A model generated the notes under the pieces. The model was not told the DNA's origin. It saw only the letters and a program-made list of their open reading frames with translations, and searched no databases. From Achromobacter sp. MFA1 R4 (GTDB lineage Bacteria; Pseudomonadota; Gammaproteobacteria; Burkholderiales; Burkholderiaceae_B): a DNA stretch of 64,000 bases. The translations under genes were made by a program, and so were the position numbers. The first letter of the stretch is position 1, and every line of letters starts with the position of its first letter. The DNA lies in NCBI RefSeq assembly GCF_900156745.1, contig NZ_LT707065.1, positions 4,464,001 through 4,528,000 of the forward strand, in the 5' to 3' direction. Shown here in pieces: positions 53,267-62,665 of the stretch.

Positions 53267-54253
53267 TCATCCTTCCGGCGCGGAGGCGTCCACGTTGGAT
53301 TCGCGCTGCAAGGTCTGGGCCTCGCTGCGCAAGGCCTCCAGGAACCGCAGCAGCGCCGGGGTCGGTTCCACGTGCGCCCGCTGCACCACGCCCACGGCGG
53401 GCAGACTCCAATCCGGCTTGAACTTCAGCACCGCCAGCACCCCCAGTTCGGCGTAATGGTGGGCGACGGCGCGCGGCATGGCCGCCAGCATGTCTGCGCC
53501 GCGCAGCAACACCTCGTTGGCCAGCAGCGAGACCGATTCGGCGACTGGTGCCGGCAGGGCCAGGCCCTGTTGCGCGAAGTAGGCATCGATGCGCTGGCGC
53601 AGTGGCGCATCGGGCGGCGGCAGGATCCAGTCCTGGCGCGCAAGCGCCGCCGCGGTGATGCGGGATGAACGCGCCAGCGGATGGCCCCGTCGCGCCACCA
53701 CGCAGATCGGTTCCTCGTACAGCATTTCCGTGCTGAACACGGCCTGCGCCGCATTCAGCATCAGCCTCCCCAGCACGCAATCGAGTTCGCCGCGCGCAAG
53801 ACCGTCCATCAATGCGTCGTGCGCGCCCTCGTGGAGCATGACCGTGACGCCCGGATGATGCATGCGCATGCGCTGGATCGCGCGCGGCACCAGCACAGGC
53901 AGCGCGACGGGTTGCACCCCGACGCGGATGCGCCCGCTGGCGCCGGCCGCCAGCGCGGCGATCTCATTGCGGGCGCCGGCCAGGTCGGCCAGCAGCACAT
54001 GCGTTTTTGCCGCCAGGGCCTGTCCAAACGCCGTGGGCGTGATGCCGCGCCGCGACCGCACGAAGAGCGCCACGCCGAACATGTCCTCCAGCTCGAGCAG
54101 CAGCTTGCTGGCCGCGGGCTGCGTCATGCCCAGGCGCGCCGCAGCCTTGTGGACGCTGCCCAGCGTGTGCAGCGCCTGGAGCAGATCCAGGTGACGCAGG
54201 CGCAGGCGTCCGCTGATGTGGCGCAGGTCGGGAATGCTGGAACTGGCAGGCAT
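53267..54253 (-). CDS. LysR-family transcriptional regulator
   Basis: This 328-residue LysR protein has a helix-turn-helix (LRHLDLLQALHTLGSVHKAA, then ARLGMTQPAASKLLLELED) and effector domain. It resembles the GbpR/CbbR-like group in having an N-terminal extension. It is divergent from the MBL-fold gene at 54378 and is its likely regulator. A TTGATCAA palindrome at 54295-54302 in the gap is a possible core site. Confidence 0.9.
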   Translation of the reverse strand: MPASSSIPDLRHISGRLRLRHLDLLQALHTLGSVHKAAARLGMTQPAASKLLLELEDMFGVALFVRSRRGITPTAFGQALAAKTHVLLADLAGARNEIAALAAGASGRIRVGVQPVALPVLVPRAIQRMRMHHPGVTVMLHEGAHDALMDGLARGELDCVLGRLMLNAAQAVFSTEMLYEEPICVVARRGHPLARSSRITAAALARQDWILPPPDAPLRQRIDAYFAQQGLALPAPVAESVSLLANEVLLRGADMLAAMPRAVAHHYAELGVLAVLKFKPDWSLPAVGVVQRAHVEPTPALLRFLEALRSEAQTLQRESNVDASAPEG

Positions 54254-54377
54254 GGCGAAGGTGATTCCTTGCGGTTTTCACAGCATTCTAATAATTGATC
54301 AAATCGTATGCACTCCATTCCTATACTGGCCTGGTGCTCTTGCGAGCCAATGCATCTGACCAGAGAGGGGGTTGCCA

Positions 54378-55271
54378 ATGAAGATCACCATGCTGGGGAC
54401 TGGCGCGGCCTTGCCGGATCCTGACCGGGCCCAGTCCGCCATTCTGTTGACGCTGGACGACGACCGGCACTACCTGTTCGATTGCGGAGAGGGCGCCACC
54501 CGGCAGATGGTGCGCGCCAACGTCGACCCCGCGAAGGTGGGCTTCGTGTTCCTGACCCACCTGCACCACGACCACATCTGCGATTACCCGTACTTCGTGA
54601 TTTCGAGCTGGATCCTCAACAAGGAGGGCTCGCCGCTGGTGCTGGGCCCCAAGGGCACGAAGCACTTCGTGGATCACCTGTTCGAGAACGGCGCCTATCA
54701 CACCGATTTCCAGGCGCGCGCCGCCTATCCGGTCCGGCAGCGCAACCTGGAAGCCATGCGGCCCGAGGTGCGCGAAGTGAGCCCCGGCGTCGTCTTCGAG
54801 GACGACAACGTGCGCATCTCCGTCGACTGGGTCGAACACATCCCGCGCGATGTCTGCGAGTGCTTCGGCGTGCGCGTCGAAGCCGAGGGGAAGGTCATCG
54901 CATTCAGCGGCGACACCGCGCCCTGTGAGGCGATGGTGCGTCTGGCGAAGGATGCCGACCTGCTCATCCACGAATGCACCTTCCCGGAATCGTTCATCGC
55001 GCATCGCGCCAAGACGGGCGTGGGCACCTACGCCCACACCAGTCCGACGGACCTGGGCAAGATCGCGCGCGAGGCCAATGTGAAGAGTCTGGTGGCGACG
55101 CACTTCGGCCATTTCGATTCCACCAGTCCGGTGCTCAAGCGCGCGGCGGCCAAGCACCTTCCCGTCGAGCTCATGGGACCGCACCTGATGGACGAGATCG
55201 TGGCCGACATTCGCAAACACTATCCGGGTCCGCTGCGTCTGGCCCATGATCTGATGCGTATCGACCTGTAG
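54378..55271 (+). CDS. MBL-fold metallohydrolase (RNase Z-like)
   Basis: This 297-residue protein has the RNase Z-type start ITMLGTGAALPDPDRAQSA, the metal motif THLHHDHICD, the aspartate in FSGDTAPCEA, and the third histidine in THFGHFD. It lacks the tRNA-binding exosite arm, so a small-molecule hydrolase of the arylsulfatase or lactonase type is more likely than tRNA processing. A Bug receptor follows, which suggests uptake of its substrate. Confidence 0.88.
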   Translation: MKITMLGTGAALPDPDRAQSAILLTLDDDRHYLFDCGEGATRQMVRANVDPAKVGFVFLTHLHHDHICDYPYFVISSWILNKEGSPLVLGPKGTKHFVDHLFENGAYHTDFQARAAYPVRQRNLEAMRPEVREVSPGVVFEDDNVRISVDWVEHIPRDVCECFGVRVEAEGKVIAFSGDTAPCEAMVRLAKDADLLIHECTFPESFIAHRAKTGVGTYAHTSPTDLGKIAREANVKSLVATHFGHFDSTSPVLKRAAAKHLPVELMGPHLMDEIVADIRKHYPGPLRLAHDLMRIDL

Positions 55272-55332
55272 CATCCGCGACGACGCATGGCCGGCCGCCG
55301 GGCAACGCCGCCCGGTGGCCAGGGAGAACACG

Positions 55333-56310
55333 ATGCCGTATCGAGCTTGTGCCGTATCCGTCCTGACCGCGCTGGCCCCGGCCCTGATGCCGCCGGCCGC
55401 CAGCGCCCAGTATCCCGAACATCCCATCCGTGTGGTGCTGCCCTATGCGCCGGGGGCCGCGGGCGACATCGCCTTGCGGCAGATCCAGCCGCTGCTGGAA
55501 AAGCGGCTCGGCCAGCCTGTCGTGGTGGACTACAAGACCGGCGCCGGCGGCAACATCGGCATGCAGGACGTGGCGCGCGCCAAGCCCGACGGCTATACGC
55601 TGGTGCTCGGCGCCGCCAACAACTTCGTCATCAACCAGTTCCTGTATCGCAAGCTGGGTTTCGATCCGCTGACGGACCTGGAGCCGGTGGGCAAGCTGGC
55701 GGATGTGCCCGCCTTCGTGTACGTCAGCGCCGACGTGCCGGCGGCGGACTGGACGCAGTTTCAGGCGTACGCGCGCGCGCAGGCCGGCAAGCTCAACTAC
55801 GGTTCGCCAGGCATGGGCACGACGCCGCACCTGTCGGCCTACCGTCTATCGAAGGCGATGGGCGCGAATATGACTCACATTGCCTACCGGGGGGCGGCGC
55901 CAGCCGTGCAGGCGCTGCTGGCCAACGAAATCCAGCTCTATATCGGGGGCTACAGCATCGCGGCGGCGTATGTGCCACAGGGCAAGGTGCGGGCGCTGGC
56001 CGTGGCGGCGCCCCAGCGGTTCGCTGCGCTACCCGGCGTGCCGACCGCCAAAGAGGCCGGCATGCCCGACGCGGTGCAGGGCAACTGGTGGGGGTTCGCC
56101 GCGCCGAAGGGCGCGCCGGCAGACCGCATTGCGCGCTTTGCCGAGGCGTTGCGCGACGTGCTGGGCCTGCCCGAGGTGCAGCAGGCGTATCTTGCCAGCG
56201 GTTTCGTGCCCGGCCAGGACTCGCCGGCGACGTTCGGCGCGGCCTGGCGCGAGGAGGCGAAGCAATGGGAAGCGGTAGTGCACGAGTCGGGCGTGGTTCT
56301 GGACAACTAG
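55333..56310 (+). CDS. Bug-family solute receptor
   Basis: This 325-residue receptor has a signal peptide (first 25 residues, ending ASAQ), YPEHPIRVVLPYAPGAAGD and ARAKPDGYTLVLG. It follows the MBL-fold gene by 61 bases, probably one operon controlled by the divergent LysR. The ATG at 55333 is preceded by AGGGAGAAC; the reading from 55315 is rejected because it overlaps the ribosome site. Confidence 0.92.
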   Translation: MPYRACAVSVLTALAPALMPPAASAQYPEHPIRVVLPYAPGAAGDIALRQIQPLLEKRLGQPVVVDYKTGAGGNIGMQDVARAKPDGYTLVLGAANNFVINQFLYRKLGFDPLTDLEPVGKLADVPAFVYVSADVPAADWTQFQAYARAQAGKLNYGSPGMGTTPHLSAYRLSKAMGANMTHIAYRGAAPAVQALLANEIQLYIGGYSIAAAYVPQGKVRALAVAAPQRFAALPGVPTAKEAGMPDAVQGNWWGFAAPKGAPADRIARFAEALRDVLGLPEVQQAYLASGFVPGQDSPATFGAAWREEAKQWEAVVHESGVVLDN

Positions 56311-56340
56311 GGCCCGCCGCTCGTGAATTCCTGAGGGCGC

Positions 56341-56368
56341 AATAGAAAACGGCGCCCCAGGGGCGCCG
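56341..56368 (-). terminator. Hairpin terminator of the hpaI gene
   Basis: CGGCGCCC pairs with GGGCGCCG around a three-base loop at 56350-56368. On the minus strand it is followed by GTTTTCTATT. It lies 43 bases beyond the minus-strand stop at 56411 and separates it from the convergent Bug gene. Confidence 0.6.
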
Positions 56369-56410
56369 CATCGCGGGTCATGGAGTGCAGCGCGGCTACG
56401 CCTGCGCCGC

Positions 56411-57211
56411 TCAGTACGGTCCCTTGCTTGCGGCGACCGCGCTCAGTTCCTTGAACTCGCCGGCCAGCGCTTCGGCCGCGCGCGCCAGCAGCACCGCGTC
56501 CACGCCCACCGCAACGAAGGTGGCGCCCAGCGCCAGATAGTGCTTCGCCTGGGCCATGCCGCCATGCAGGATGCCGGCCGCCTTGCCTGACCGCACGATG
56601 CGGCCGATGGCGTCATCGATGGTCTTCTCGACCACGGGGTGCTCCGGCTGGCCCAGATAGCCCATGCTGGCCGACAGGTCCGCCGGACCAATGAAAGCGC
56701 CATCCACGCCGTCGACCGCAAGAATCTCGTCCAGCGCCTCGATGCCGCTCGGGGTTTCGATCTGCACCAGCACGCACATCTGGTCGTTGGCGCGTTCCAG
56801 GTAGTTCGGGATGCGGTTCCAGCGCGACGCGCGCGCCAGCGCGCTGCCCACGCCGCGTATGCCTTGCGGCGGATAGCGCACGGCCGCCACCGCGGCGGCC
56901 GCTTCCGCCGCCGACTGCACCATGGGCACCAGCAGCGTCTGCGCGCCGGTGTCCAGGATCTGCTTGATCTGCACCGGGTCGTTCCAGGCGGGCCGCACCA
57001 CGGGCGCGACCGGATAGGGCGCCACCGCCTGCAATTGGGCGAGGGTGGAATCCAGCGTGTTGGGCGCGTGTTCGCCGTCGATCAGCAGCCAGTCGAAGCC
57101 GGCGCCCGCAAGGATTTCCGAAGTGTAGGCGCTGGCCAGGCCGGCCCACAGGCCGATCTGGGGCTTGCCGTCGCGCAAGGCCTGCTTGAAGGTATTGGTC
57201 AGAAGGTCCAT
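56411..57211 (-). CDS. hpaI: HpcH/HpaI aldolase (4-hydroxy-2-oxoheptanedioate aldolase type)
   Basis: This 266-residue class II aldolase has the HpaI pattern: [47 protein letters not shown] and [11 protein letters not shown], with the metal Glu and Asp in place. It cleaves 2-keto-4-hydroxy acids to pyruvate and an aldehyde. The hpaR regulator is 46 bases upstream on the same strand. Other homoprotocatechuate genes are absent from the window, so the physiological substrate may differ. Confidence 0.88.
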   Translation of the reverse strand: MDLLTNTFKQALRDGKPQIGLWAGLASAYTSEILAGAGFDWLLIDGEHAPNTLDSTLAQLQAVAPYPVAPVVRPAWNDPVQIKQILDTGAQTLLVPMVQSAAEAAAAVAAVRYPPQGIRGVGSALARASRWNRIPNYLERANDQMCVLVQIETPSGIEALDEILAVDGVDGAFIGPADLSASMGYLGQPEHPVVEKTIDDAIGRIVRSGKAAGILHGGMAQAKHYLALGATFVAVGVDAVLLARAAEALAGEFKELSAVAASKGPY

Positions 57212-57257
57212 GGGGGAGCGGATCGCGTGGAGGGGAGAGGTGTATTGGAGGCCGCGC

Positions 57258-57725
57258 TTACGGCCGGGCGGCATCGCGCGGGAGGGGGGGGGCGTCACGC
57301 TTGATGAGGTCAACCATGGCGTCCACATCGCGGTACAGGCGGTCCAGCAGTTCCTTGCCGATCTTCGCTTCGATTTCCTGGTACTTCGCGTCCACCATCG
57401 GACGCATGCGGTCGATGAGCTTGTGGCTCTTGGCGGTCAGGGAGATTTCCTGGCGGCGCTGGTCGGCGCTGGAGCGCGTGCGCTTGATCAGTCCTTGTTC
57501 TTCCATGCCCGCCAGCATGCGCGTGAGACTGGGGCTCAGGATCTGACAGGCGCGCGCGATCTGGTTGGGCTCCAGGGCACCGACTTCGCTCAGCGTGCGC
57601 AGCACGCGCCATTGCTGTTCGGTGACGCCGGCCGCATTGAGCACCGGGCGGAAATGCGCCATCAGCGTCTCGCGCGCATAGAGCAGCAAATGGGGAAGAT
57701 TGCGGTGGTGGAAGCTCGGACTCAT
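57258..57725 (-). CDS. hpaR: MarR-family regulator, HpaR-like
   Basis: This 155-residue MarR protein closely fits HpaR, the repressor of homoprotocatechuate catabolism: [52 protein letters not shown]. It is followed by hpaI in the same operon. The effector could be an aromatic acid. The ATG at 57725 is chosen; a longer open frame upstream lacks coding character. Confidence 0.87.
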   Translation of the reverse strand: MSPSFHHRNLPHLLLYARETLMAHFRPVLNAAGVTEQQWRVLRTLSEVGALEPNQIARACQILSPSLTRMLAGMEEQGLIKRTRSSADQRRQEISLTAKSHKLIDRMRPMVDAKYQEIEAKIGKELLDRLYRDVDAMVDLIKRDAPPLPRDAARP

Positions 57726-57754
57726 GGCGGCTATGTTAGCAAGAAGCTGCCCGG

Positions 57755-58405
57755 CTAAGCCGGGTTCTGCCGCGACAGCTCCTGCAGGTCGTCCGGCAAG
57801 GCGAAGTCGGGCGCGCCTTGCTGCAATTGGCGCAGCGCCTGTACCGCCTCTTCCTCGCGGTCGTCCACGATCAGGCCCCGGATCTGGGCCACGCGGGCTT
57901 CGATGTCCTGCTCCGTGAAGGCTACGACGGCCTGCATTTCGGCGGCAGGTGCTGGATCGGCCGCCTGGGCAGGTTCCGCCGCGGCGGCCTCGGGCGCGAC
58001 GGCGGCGGCGGGCGCCATGGCGGGCTGTGCCTGCGCGGGCGCAGACGCGGCGACGGGCTCGGGCTGCAGCGCAATGACGCGGCGCAGGGGCGGCGCATCG
58101 TTGGCTGCGGACGGCGGCGGGGCGGTGTCGCCTTGCGCCTTCTCGGTCTCGTGGACGGCGACCAGCTGCATCTGGGATTCGGGTTCGTCCACGGCTTCGC
58201 GCATGTCCGTCCAGGCGAACAGGCCGGCGACCATCACGGCGCACACGGCCGCGCCCCAGCCGGGATGCCAGCTATGGCCGGGATGCCATCTGCGCCGCAC
58301 GGCCGCATCCAGTTCAGGATTGGCGCCGGGGCCCGGCTTGCGATACAGGGCGCGCAGATCCCGTTCGTCGTCTTCGTCAAAAGGGGGGCGATAGGTGATG
58401 CTCAT
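57755..58405 (-). CDS. Single-pass membrane protein of unknown function
   Basis: This 216-residue protein has an acidic cytosolic head (PPFDEDDERDLRALYRKPG), one membrane helix around AAVCAVMVAGLFAW (about residues 52-66), then a long Ala/Pro-rich periplasmic linker and a short helical end (EQDIEARVAQIRGLIVDD). Topology recalls anti-sigma-like or TonB-like proteins but no domain is recognisable. It lies 29 bases upstream of hpaR on the same strand. Confidence 0.7.
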   Translation of the reverse strand: MSITYRPPFDEDDERDLRALYRKPGPGANPELDAAVRRRWHPGHSWHPGWGAAVCAVMVAGLFAWTDMREAVDEPESQMQLVAVHETEKAQGDTAPPPSAANDAPPLRRVIALQPEPVAASAPAQAQPAMAPAAAVAPEAAAAEPAQAADPAPAAEMQAVVAFTEQDIEARVAQIRGLIVDDREEEAVQALRQLQQGAPDFALPDDLQELSRQNPA

Positions 58406-58822
58406 GCGCGTACTCCTCGCACATACGCCGGGTGGCACGGCGTATCCGCGTTTGACCTTTTGCGTGCGCCGCGCCGGTGTGCCGGCGTCTCGTCGTGCTG
58501 GGGTCGTGTTCCGGTTTGCGCGGCATATCGAAAGACCGCGGATGATGGCGCCGTGATTGCCCGCGCGGCGCGTCACCGGGACGCGCGTCGTGGCGCACGC
58601 CGTCCGGTGAGGACGGCCAGGCAATCTGTCGCTGCTCCTGGCGATTATGCGCGATTTGAAACGAATCGGGCAGTAAATTTCTTGTCTTTGCATCATGTAA
58701 CTGCGGCGCGTCCCTGTTTATGCAAGCAGATTGAAAGCTCCTGCCGCGATGTGTCCGAAAAGCGCGCCATGGCCGGCGCCGCGGCGGACGGGCAGCGCGG
58801 GTTGCCGGGTACACTTTCGCGC
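58406..58822. other. 417-base gap upstream of radA
   Basis: No convincing gene is seen. A perfect 8-base inverted repeat (ATACGCCG and CGGCGTAT, seven bases apart) lies at 58423-58445, just before the minus-strand membrane-protein gene. The right half must hold the radA promoter, but I could not fix one by eye. Confidence 0.55.
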
Positions 58823-60184
58823 ATGGCCAAAACCCGAACCGTCTATGTGTGCGCCGACTGCGGCGGCACCACCCCGAAGTGGCAGGGCAAATGCCCGCAT
58901 TGCAACGCCTGGAACACGCTGGAAGAAACCGTGGAGTCGTCCGCGCCGGCGGCTTCCGCGCACCGCTACGCGCCGCTGGCGTCATCCAGCCCGGTGCGCA
59001 GCCTGTCCGAAATCGAAGCCCGCGAAACCCCGCGCCAGCCCACCGGCCTGGATGAATTCGACCGCGTGCTGGGCGGCGGCCTGGTGGCGGGCGCCGTGGT
59101 GCTGATCGGCGGCGATCCCGGCATCGGTAAATCGACGTTGCTGCTGCAGGCCTTGGCCTCGCTGTCCGAAACCACCAACGTGCTGTACGTGACCGGCGAA
59201 GAATCGGCCGAACAGGTCGCGCTGCGCGCGCGCCGGCTTGGCCTGCAGACCGGCAACGTCAACCTGCTCGCGGAGATCCGGCTCGAAGCCATCCAGGCCG
59301 CGGTATCCGAACAGAAGCCCTCGGTCGCCGTCATCGACTCGATCCAGACCCTGTACAGCGGCGAGCTCACCGCCGCGCCCGGTTCGGTGTCGCAGGTGCG
59401 CGAATGCGCGGCGCAGCTCACGCGGCTTGCCAAGCAGACGGGCATCGCCATCGTGATGATCGGGCACGTCACCAAGGACGGCGCGCTGGCCGGCCCGCGC
59501 GTGCTTGAGCACATCGTGGACACGGTGCTGTATTTCGAAGGCGACACGCATTCGTCGTTCCGCCTGGTGCGCGCCTTCAAGAACCGCTTCGGCGCGGTCA
59601 ATGAACTGGGTGTGTTCGCGATGACGGACCGCGGCCTGCGGGGCGTGGCCAATCCGTCCGCCTTGTTCCTGTCGCAGCATGAACAACAGGTGGCGGGGTC
59701 CTGCGTGATGGCCACGCAAGAGGGCACGCGCCCCTTGCTTGTCGAGATCCAGGCGCTGGTGGACAGCTCCCACGCGCCCAATCCGCGCCGCCTGACGGTG
59801 GGCCTGGAAGGCAACCGCCTTGCGATGCTTCTGGCGGTCCTGCACCGGCACGCGGGCGTTTCCACGTTCGACCAGGACGTCTTCGTCAATGCGGTGGGCG
59901 GCGTGCGCATCACGGAGCCCGCAGCCGATTTGCCGGTGCTGCTTGCCATCATGTCCTCGTTGCGCGACCGGCCCCTGCCGCGCGGACTGATCGCGTTCGG
60001 CGAAGTGGGCCTGGCGGGCGAGATCCGGCCCGCGCCCCGCGGCCAGGAGCGCCTGCGCGAGGCTGCCAAGCTGGGCTTCTCGATTGCGCTCATTCCCAAG
60101 GCCAACGCCCCGCGCCAGCCCATCGAAGGGCTGGAGATCTGGGCGGTGGACCGGTTGGACGCGGCGCTGGACAAGCTGCGCTGA
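58823..60184 (+). CDS. radA: DNA repair protein RadA
   Basis: This 453-residue RecA-like ATPase has an N-terminal zinc finger (Cys10, Cys13, Cys24, Cys27), Walker A GDPGIGKST at 97-105, the KNRFG motif in FKNRFGAVNELG, and a C-terminal Lon-type domain with EVGLAGEIRP. RadA drives branch migration during recombination repair. The ATG at 58823 starts the conserved MAKTRTVYVC. The permease gene follows after 28 bases. Confidence 0.97.
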   Translation: MAKTRTVYVCADCGGTTPKWQGKCPHCNAWNTLEETVESSAPAASAHRYAPLASSSPVRSLSEIEARETPRQPTGLDEFDRVLGGGLVAGAVVLIGGDPGIGKSTLLLQALASLSETTNVLYVTGEESAEQVALRARRLGLQTGNVNLLAEIRLEAIQAAVSEQKPSVAVIDSIQTLYSGELTAAPGSVSQVRECAAQLTRLAKQTGIAIVMIGHVTKDGALAGPRVLEHIVDTVLYFEGDTHSSFRLVRAFKNRFGAVNELGVFAMTDRGLRGVANPSALFLSQHEQQVAGSCVMATQEGTRPLLVEIQALVDSSHAPNPRRLTVGLEGNRLAMLLAVLHRHAGVSTFDQDVFVNAVGGVRITEPAADLPVLLAIMSSLRDRPLPRGLIAFGEVGLAGEIRPAPRGQERLREAAKLGFSIALIPKANAPRQPIEGLEIWAVDRLDAALDKLR

Positions 60185-60212
60185 AGCGCGGCGCCGCTTG
60201 CTGGAGCAATAA

Positions 60213-60992
60213 GTGAGTCTGTTCGTTATCGCCGCGTGCCTGGCCGCCGGCGGCCTGATCGGTTTCATGGGGGGCGTGCTGGGCATCGGAGGCGGGCTGA
60301 TCGCCATTCCGGCGCTGGTCCTGCTGATGGGGATGTCTCAGCAGCTTGCGCAGGGCACCGCGCTCATCATGGTCCTGCCGACCATCATGATGGCGGTGCG
60401 CAAGTACAACCAGCAGACGCGCATCGACAAGCGCGTCGCGCTGGCGGGCGCCGCCGGCGCCGTGGTGTTCACGTGGGTGGGCGCGCAACTGGCGCTGGGC
60501 ATCGATTCGACCCTGCTGCGCCAGAGCTTCGCGGTGTTCCTCTTTTTCATCGCCCTGTTCTACGTCTGGCAGACGTGGCGCGCATCGCGCCCGGCCGCGC
60601 GCCGCGCGCCGCCGGCCACGCATGCCGCGCCCGCCTTCACGCCGCGCCGCGCGAGCGTGCTGGGCATCCTGTGCGGCACGCTGGGCGGATTCTTCGGCGT
60701 GGGCGGCGCGGTGCTGGCCGTGCCCATCATCACGTCCGTCTTCCGCCTGCCCCAGACTGCCGCGCAGGCGCTCGCGCTCAGCATGGTGATCCCGGGCTCC
60801 ACCATCGCGCTCATCACGTACACCTGGGCGGGGCAGGCCAACTGGATGATCGGCGCGCCGCTCGCCATCGGCAGCCTCATCTTCGTGCCCATCGGCGTGC
60901 GGCTTGCGTACCGGCTTCCTGAACGCAAGCTGAGAGCCTGCTTCGCGCTCATGCTGTTCGCAACGGTTGCGCTGCTCGCGTTCGAGGGGTGA
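60213..60992 (+). CDS. TauE/SafE (TSUP) family permease
   Basis: This 259-residue membrane protein has two similar halves, each with a Gly-rich loop (GFMGGVLGIGGGLIAIPALV and GTLGGFFGVGGAVLAVPI), as in TSUP sulfur- or carboxylate-compound exporters. About seven to eight helices are seen. The start is GTG at 60213 after a GGAG site, 28 bases after radA. The substrate is not known. Confidence 0.9.
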   Translation: MSLFVIAACLAAGGLIGFMGGVLGIGGGLIAIPALVLLMGMSQQLAQGTALIMVLPTIMMAVRKYNQQTRIDKRVALAGAAGAVVFTWVGAQLALGIDSTLLRQSFAVFLFFIALFYVWQTWRASRPAARRAPPATHAAPAFTPRRASVLGILCGTLGGFFGVGGAVLAVPIITSVFRLPQTAAQALALSMVIPGSTIALITYTWAGQANWMIGAPLAIGSLIFVPIGVRLAYRLPERKLRACFALMLFATVALLAFEG

Positions 60993-61188
60993 TGGCCGCC
61001 CGCTCCCCGGTCCTGTTAGGCCGGGCGGCCGCTTCGGGCAGCAAGCGCGCGCAGCGTCGGGCAACAAATCTTTTCCGCGTTGAACCTTCTGGACCGGCCA
61101 GCTTCAAACCGCATACGGGAATTGCGGCAACCTTGCTGCCCCGTATCGGCAAAAGGCCACAGGCCTTCACCAACCAGGAGTACACCAA

Positions 61189-61413
61189 ATGACGACTCAC
61201 TCCCGCATCGCTGCGTTTCTTTCCACCTCGGCCTTGTGCCTTGGCCTTGCTGCGGCGCCCTCGGCGTTTGCGGCCGGCGCCAAGTCCGGCGAAACCAAGT
61301 CCCAGGCACACCACAAGCATCACAAATCCGACAAGTCTTCCGCCAAGCACTCGGCGGACAAGTCGGGCGCAGCCAGCATGAACAAGTCCGGCGCCACGGC
61401 GCCGACGAAGTAA
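61189..61413 (+). CDS. Small exported Lys/His/Ser-rich protein
   Basis: This 74-residue protein has a signal peptide (MTTHSRIAAFLSTSALCLGL, cleavage near AFA-A) and a 45-residue mature part rich in Lys, Ser and His (AHHKHHKSDKSS). The composition recalls periplasmic acid-shock proteins, but the similarity is only in composition; metal binding through the His cluster is also possible. ACCAGGAGTAC precedes the ATG and a terminator follows. Confidence 0.7.
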   Translation: MTTHSRIAAFLSTSALCLGLAAAPSAFAAGAKSGETKSQAHHKHHKSDKSSAKHSADKSGAASMNKSGATAPTK

Positions 61414-61488
61414 GCGCACCGGGCGGCAACGCCCACGTTCCTTTGCGCAATATGGACTGACCGGACACGCGGGGGCCGGAAAGTCGAA

Positions 61489-61520
61489 AGCCTCTCGGTA
61501 TGGGCGCCGAGAGGCTTTTT
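61489..61520 (+). terminator. Intrinsic terminator after the small exported-protein gene
   Basis: AGCCTCTCGG pairs with CCGAGAGGCT around an eight-base loop and is followed by four more T. It lies 76 bases after the stop at 61413. Confidence 0.88.
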
Positions 61521-61590
61521 CGTATCCGCTTCGAGCGCGCCTCCGCGCCGCCGGGGCGGCCACGGATCGGGGCGCGAAGCCGCGCGCGGT

Positions 61591-62547
61591 TTATTCCACC
61601 GGCGTGATCACGCTGCCGGTTTCGAAGAACGACCGCAGATTGTCCAGCATCATGTTTTCCATCGCCAGGCGCGTTTCCTCGGTGGCGCTGCCGATATGCG
61701 GCAGCAGCACGGCTTTGTCGCTGTTGATCAGTGCCTCGGGCACCTTGGGCTCATGCTCGAACACGTCGAGCGCGGCGCAGCCCAGCTTGCCGGCTTCCAG
61801 GGCGGCGACCAGCGCGGCCTCGTCGATGACCGGCCCGCGCGCGATGTTGACGACGATGCCCTTGGGACCCAGCGCCTCGAGCACCTCGCGGTTCACCAGA
61901 TGGCGCGTGCTGGGGCCGCCGACAGTGGCCACGATCAGGAAGTCGGCCCACTTGGCCAGGTCCGTCAGCGACGCTTCGTAGCCGTACGAAACGTCCTCGC
62001 GCTTCCTGCGGTTGTGATAACGCACGTCCATGTCGAAACCCGTGCCGCGCTTGGCGATGGCTTCGCCTATGCGGCCCAGGCCGACGATGCCGAGCTTCTT
62101 GCCGCTGACGCGCAGGCCCAGGGGTATGCTGCCATGCACCTGCCCCCATTGGCCGGCGCGCACGAAGCGTTCGCCCTGGCCCATGCGGCGGGCGCCCGCG
62201 ATCAGCAGGCCCCAGGCCAGGTCCGCCACGCAGTCGGTCAGCACGTCGGGGGTATTGCTCACCAGCACGCCGCGCTTGCGCGCCGCCTCGACGTCGATGG
62301 TCTCGTAGCCCACGCCCCAGCTGCAGATGGCCTTCAGGTCGGGCAGCGCGTTGATGAGCTCGGCATTGGCGCCGAAATTGGCGGACGTGACGACGGCCGT
62401 GACGCCTTTGCCATGCTCGGCCAGCGCGGCCTTGCGATCCGGGTACTTCCACAGTTCGATGACGTCGTAGCCGTCGGCCAGACGCTGGTTGGCGGAAGGG
62501 GAGCCGGCCAGCGAGCCGACCTGGATGATGCGTTGCTTGGTGGTCAT
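61591..62547 (-). CDS. 2-hydroxyacid dehydrogenase (D-isomer specific)
   Basis: This 318-residue NAD(P)-dependent protein has GIVGLGRIGEAIAKRG for the cofactor, the substrate-side GVGYETIDV, VNIARGPVIDE with the catalytic arginine, and the catalytic His in LLPHIGSATEET. It resembles glyoxylate/hydroxypyruvate reductases. It reduces a 2-keto acid or oxidises a D-2-hydroxy acid. Two Bug receptor genes precede it on the same strand, so it may act on an imported hydroxy acid. Confidence 0.9.
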   Translation of the reverse strand: MTTKQRIIQVGSLAGSPSANQRLADGYDVIELWKYPDRKAALAEHGKGVTAVVTSANFGANAELINALPDLKAICSWGVGYETIDVEAARKRGVLVSNTPDVLTDCVADLAWGLLIAGARRMGQGERFVRAGQWGQVHGSIPLGLRVSGKKLGIVGLGRIGEAIAKRGTGFDMDVRYHNRRKREDVSYGYEASLTDLAKWADFLIVATVGGPSTRHLVNREVLEALGPKGIVVNIARGPVIDEAALVAALEAGKLGCAALDVFEHEPKVPEALINSDKAVLLPHIGSATEETRLAMENMMLDNLRSFFETGSVITPVE

Positions 62548-62665
62548 GTTGTCGTACGGTTGGGTGGCGAAGGCTTCATGCTACTTGATTCAAGCGCGGG
62601 TTTTGCAGGCCCCGGGCCGCGATCGCAGGCGATCGGACCCGGGGCCGCGCGGACTATCCCACGCT

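Noticed and set aside
54295..54302. TTGATCAA as an Fnr box
   Set aside because: The Fnr consensus needs TTGAT and ATCAA four bases apart; this is a compact 8-base palindrome.
57818..58822. Long upstream extension of the radA frame
   Set aside because: RadA starts with its zinc finger at 58823; the extension is Gly/Arg-rich and overlaps the minus-strand membrane-protein gene.
60949..61563. A minus-strand frame of about 200 codons over the small exported-protein gene
   Set aside because: It is Arg-rich without domains, runs through a plus-strand terminator, and the plus-strand frame has a signal peptide and ribosome site.
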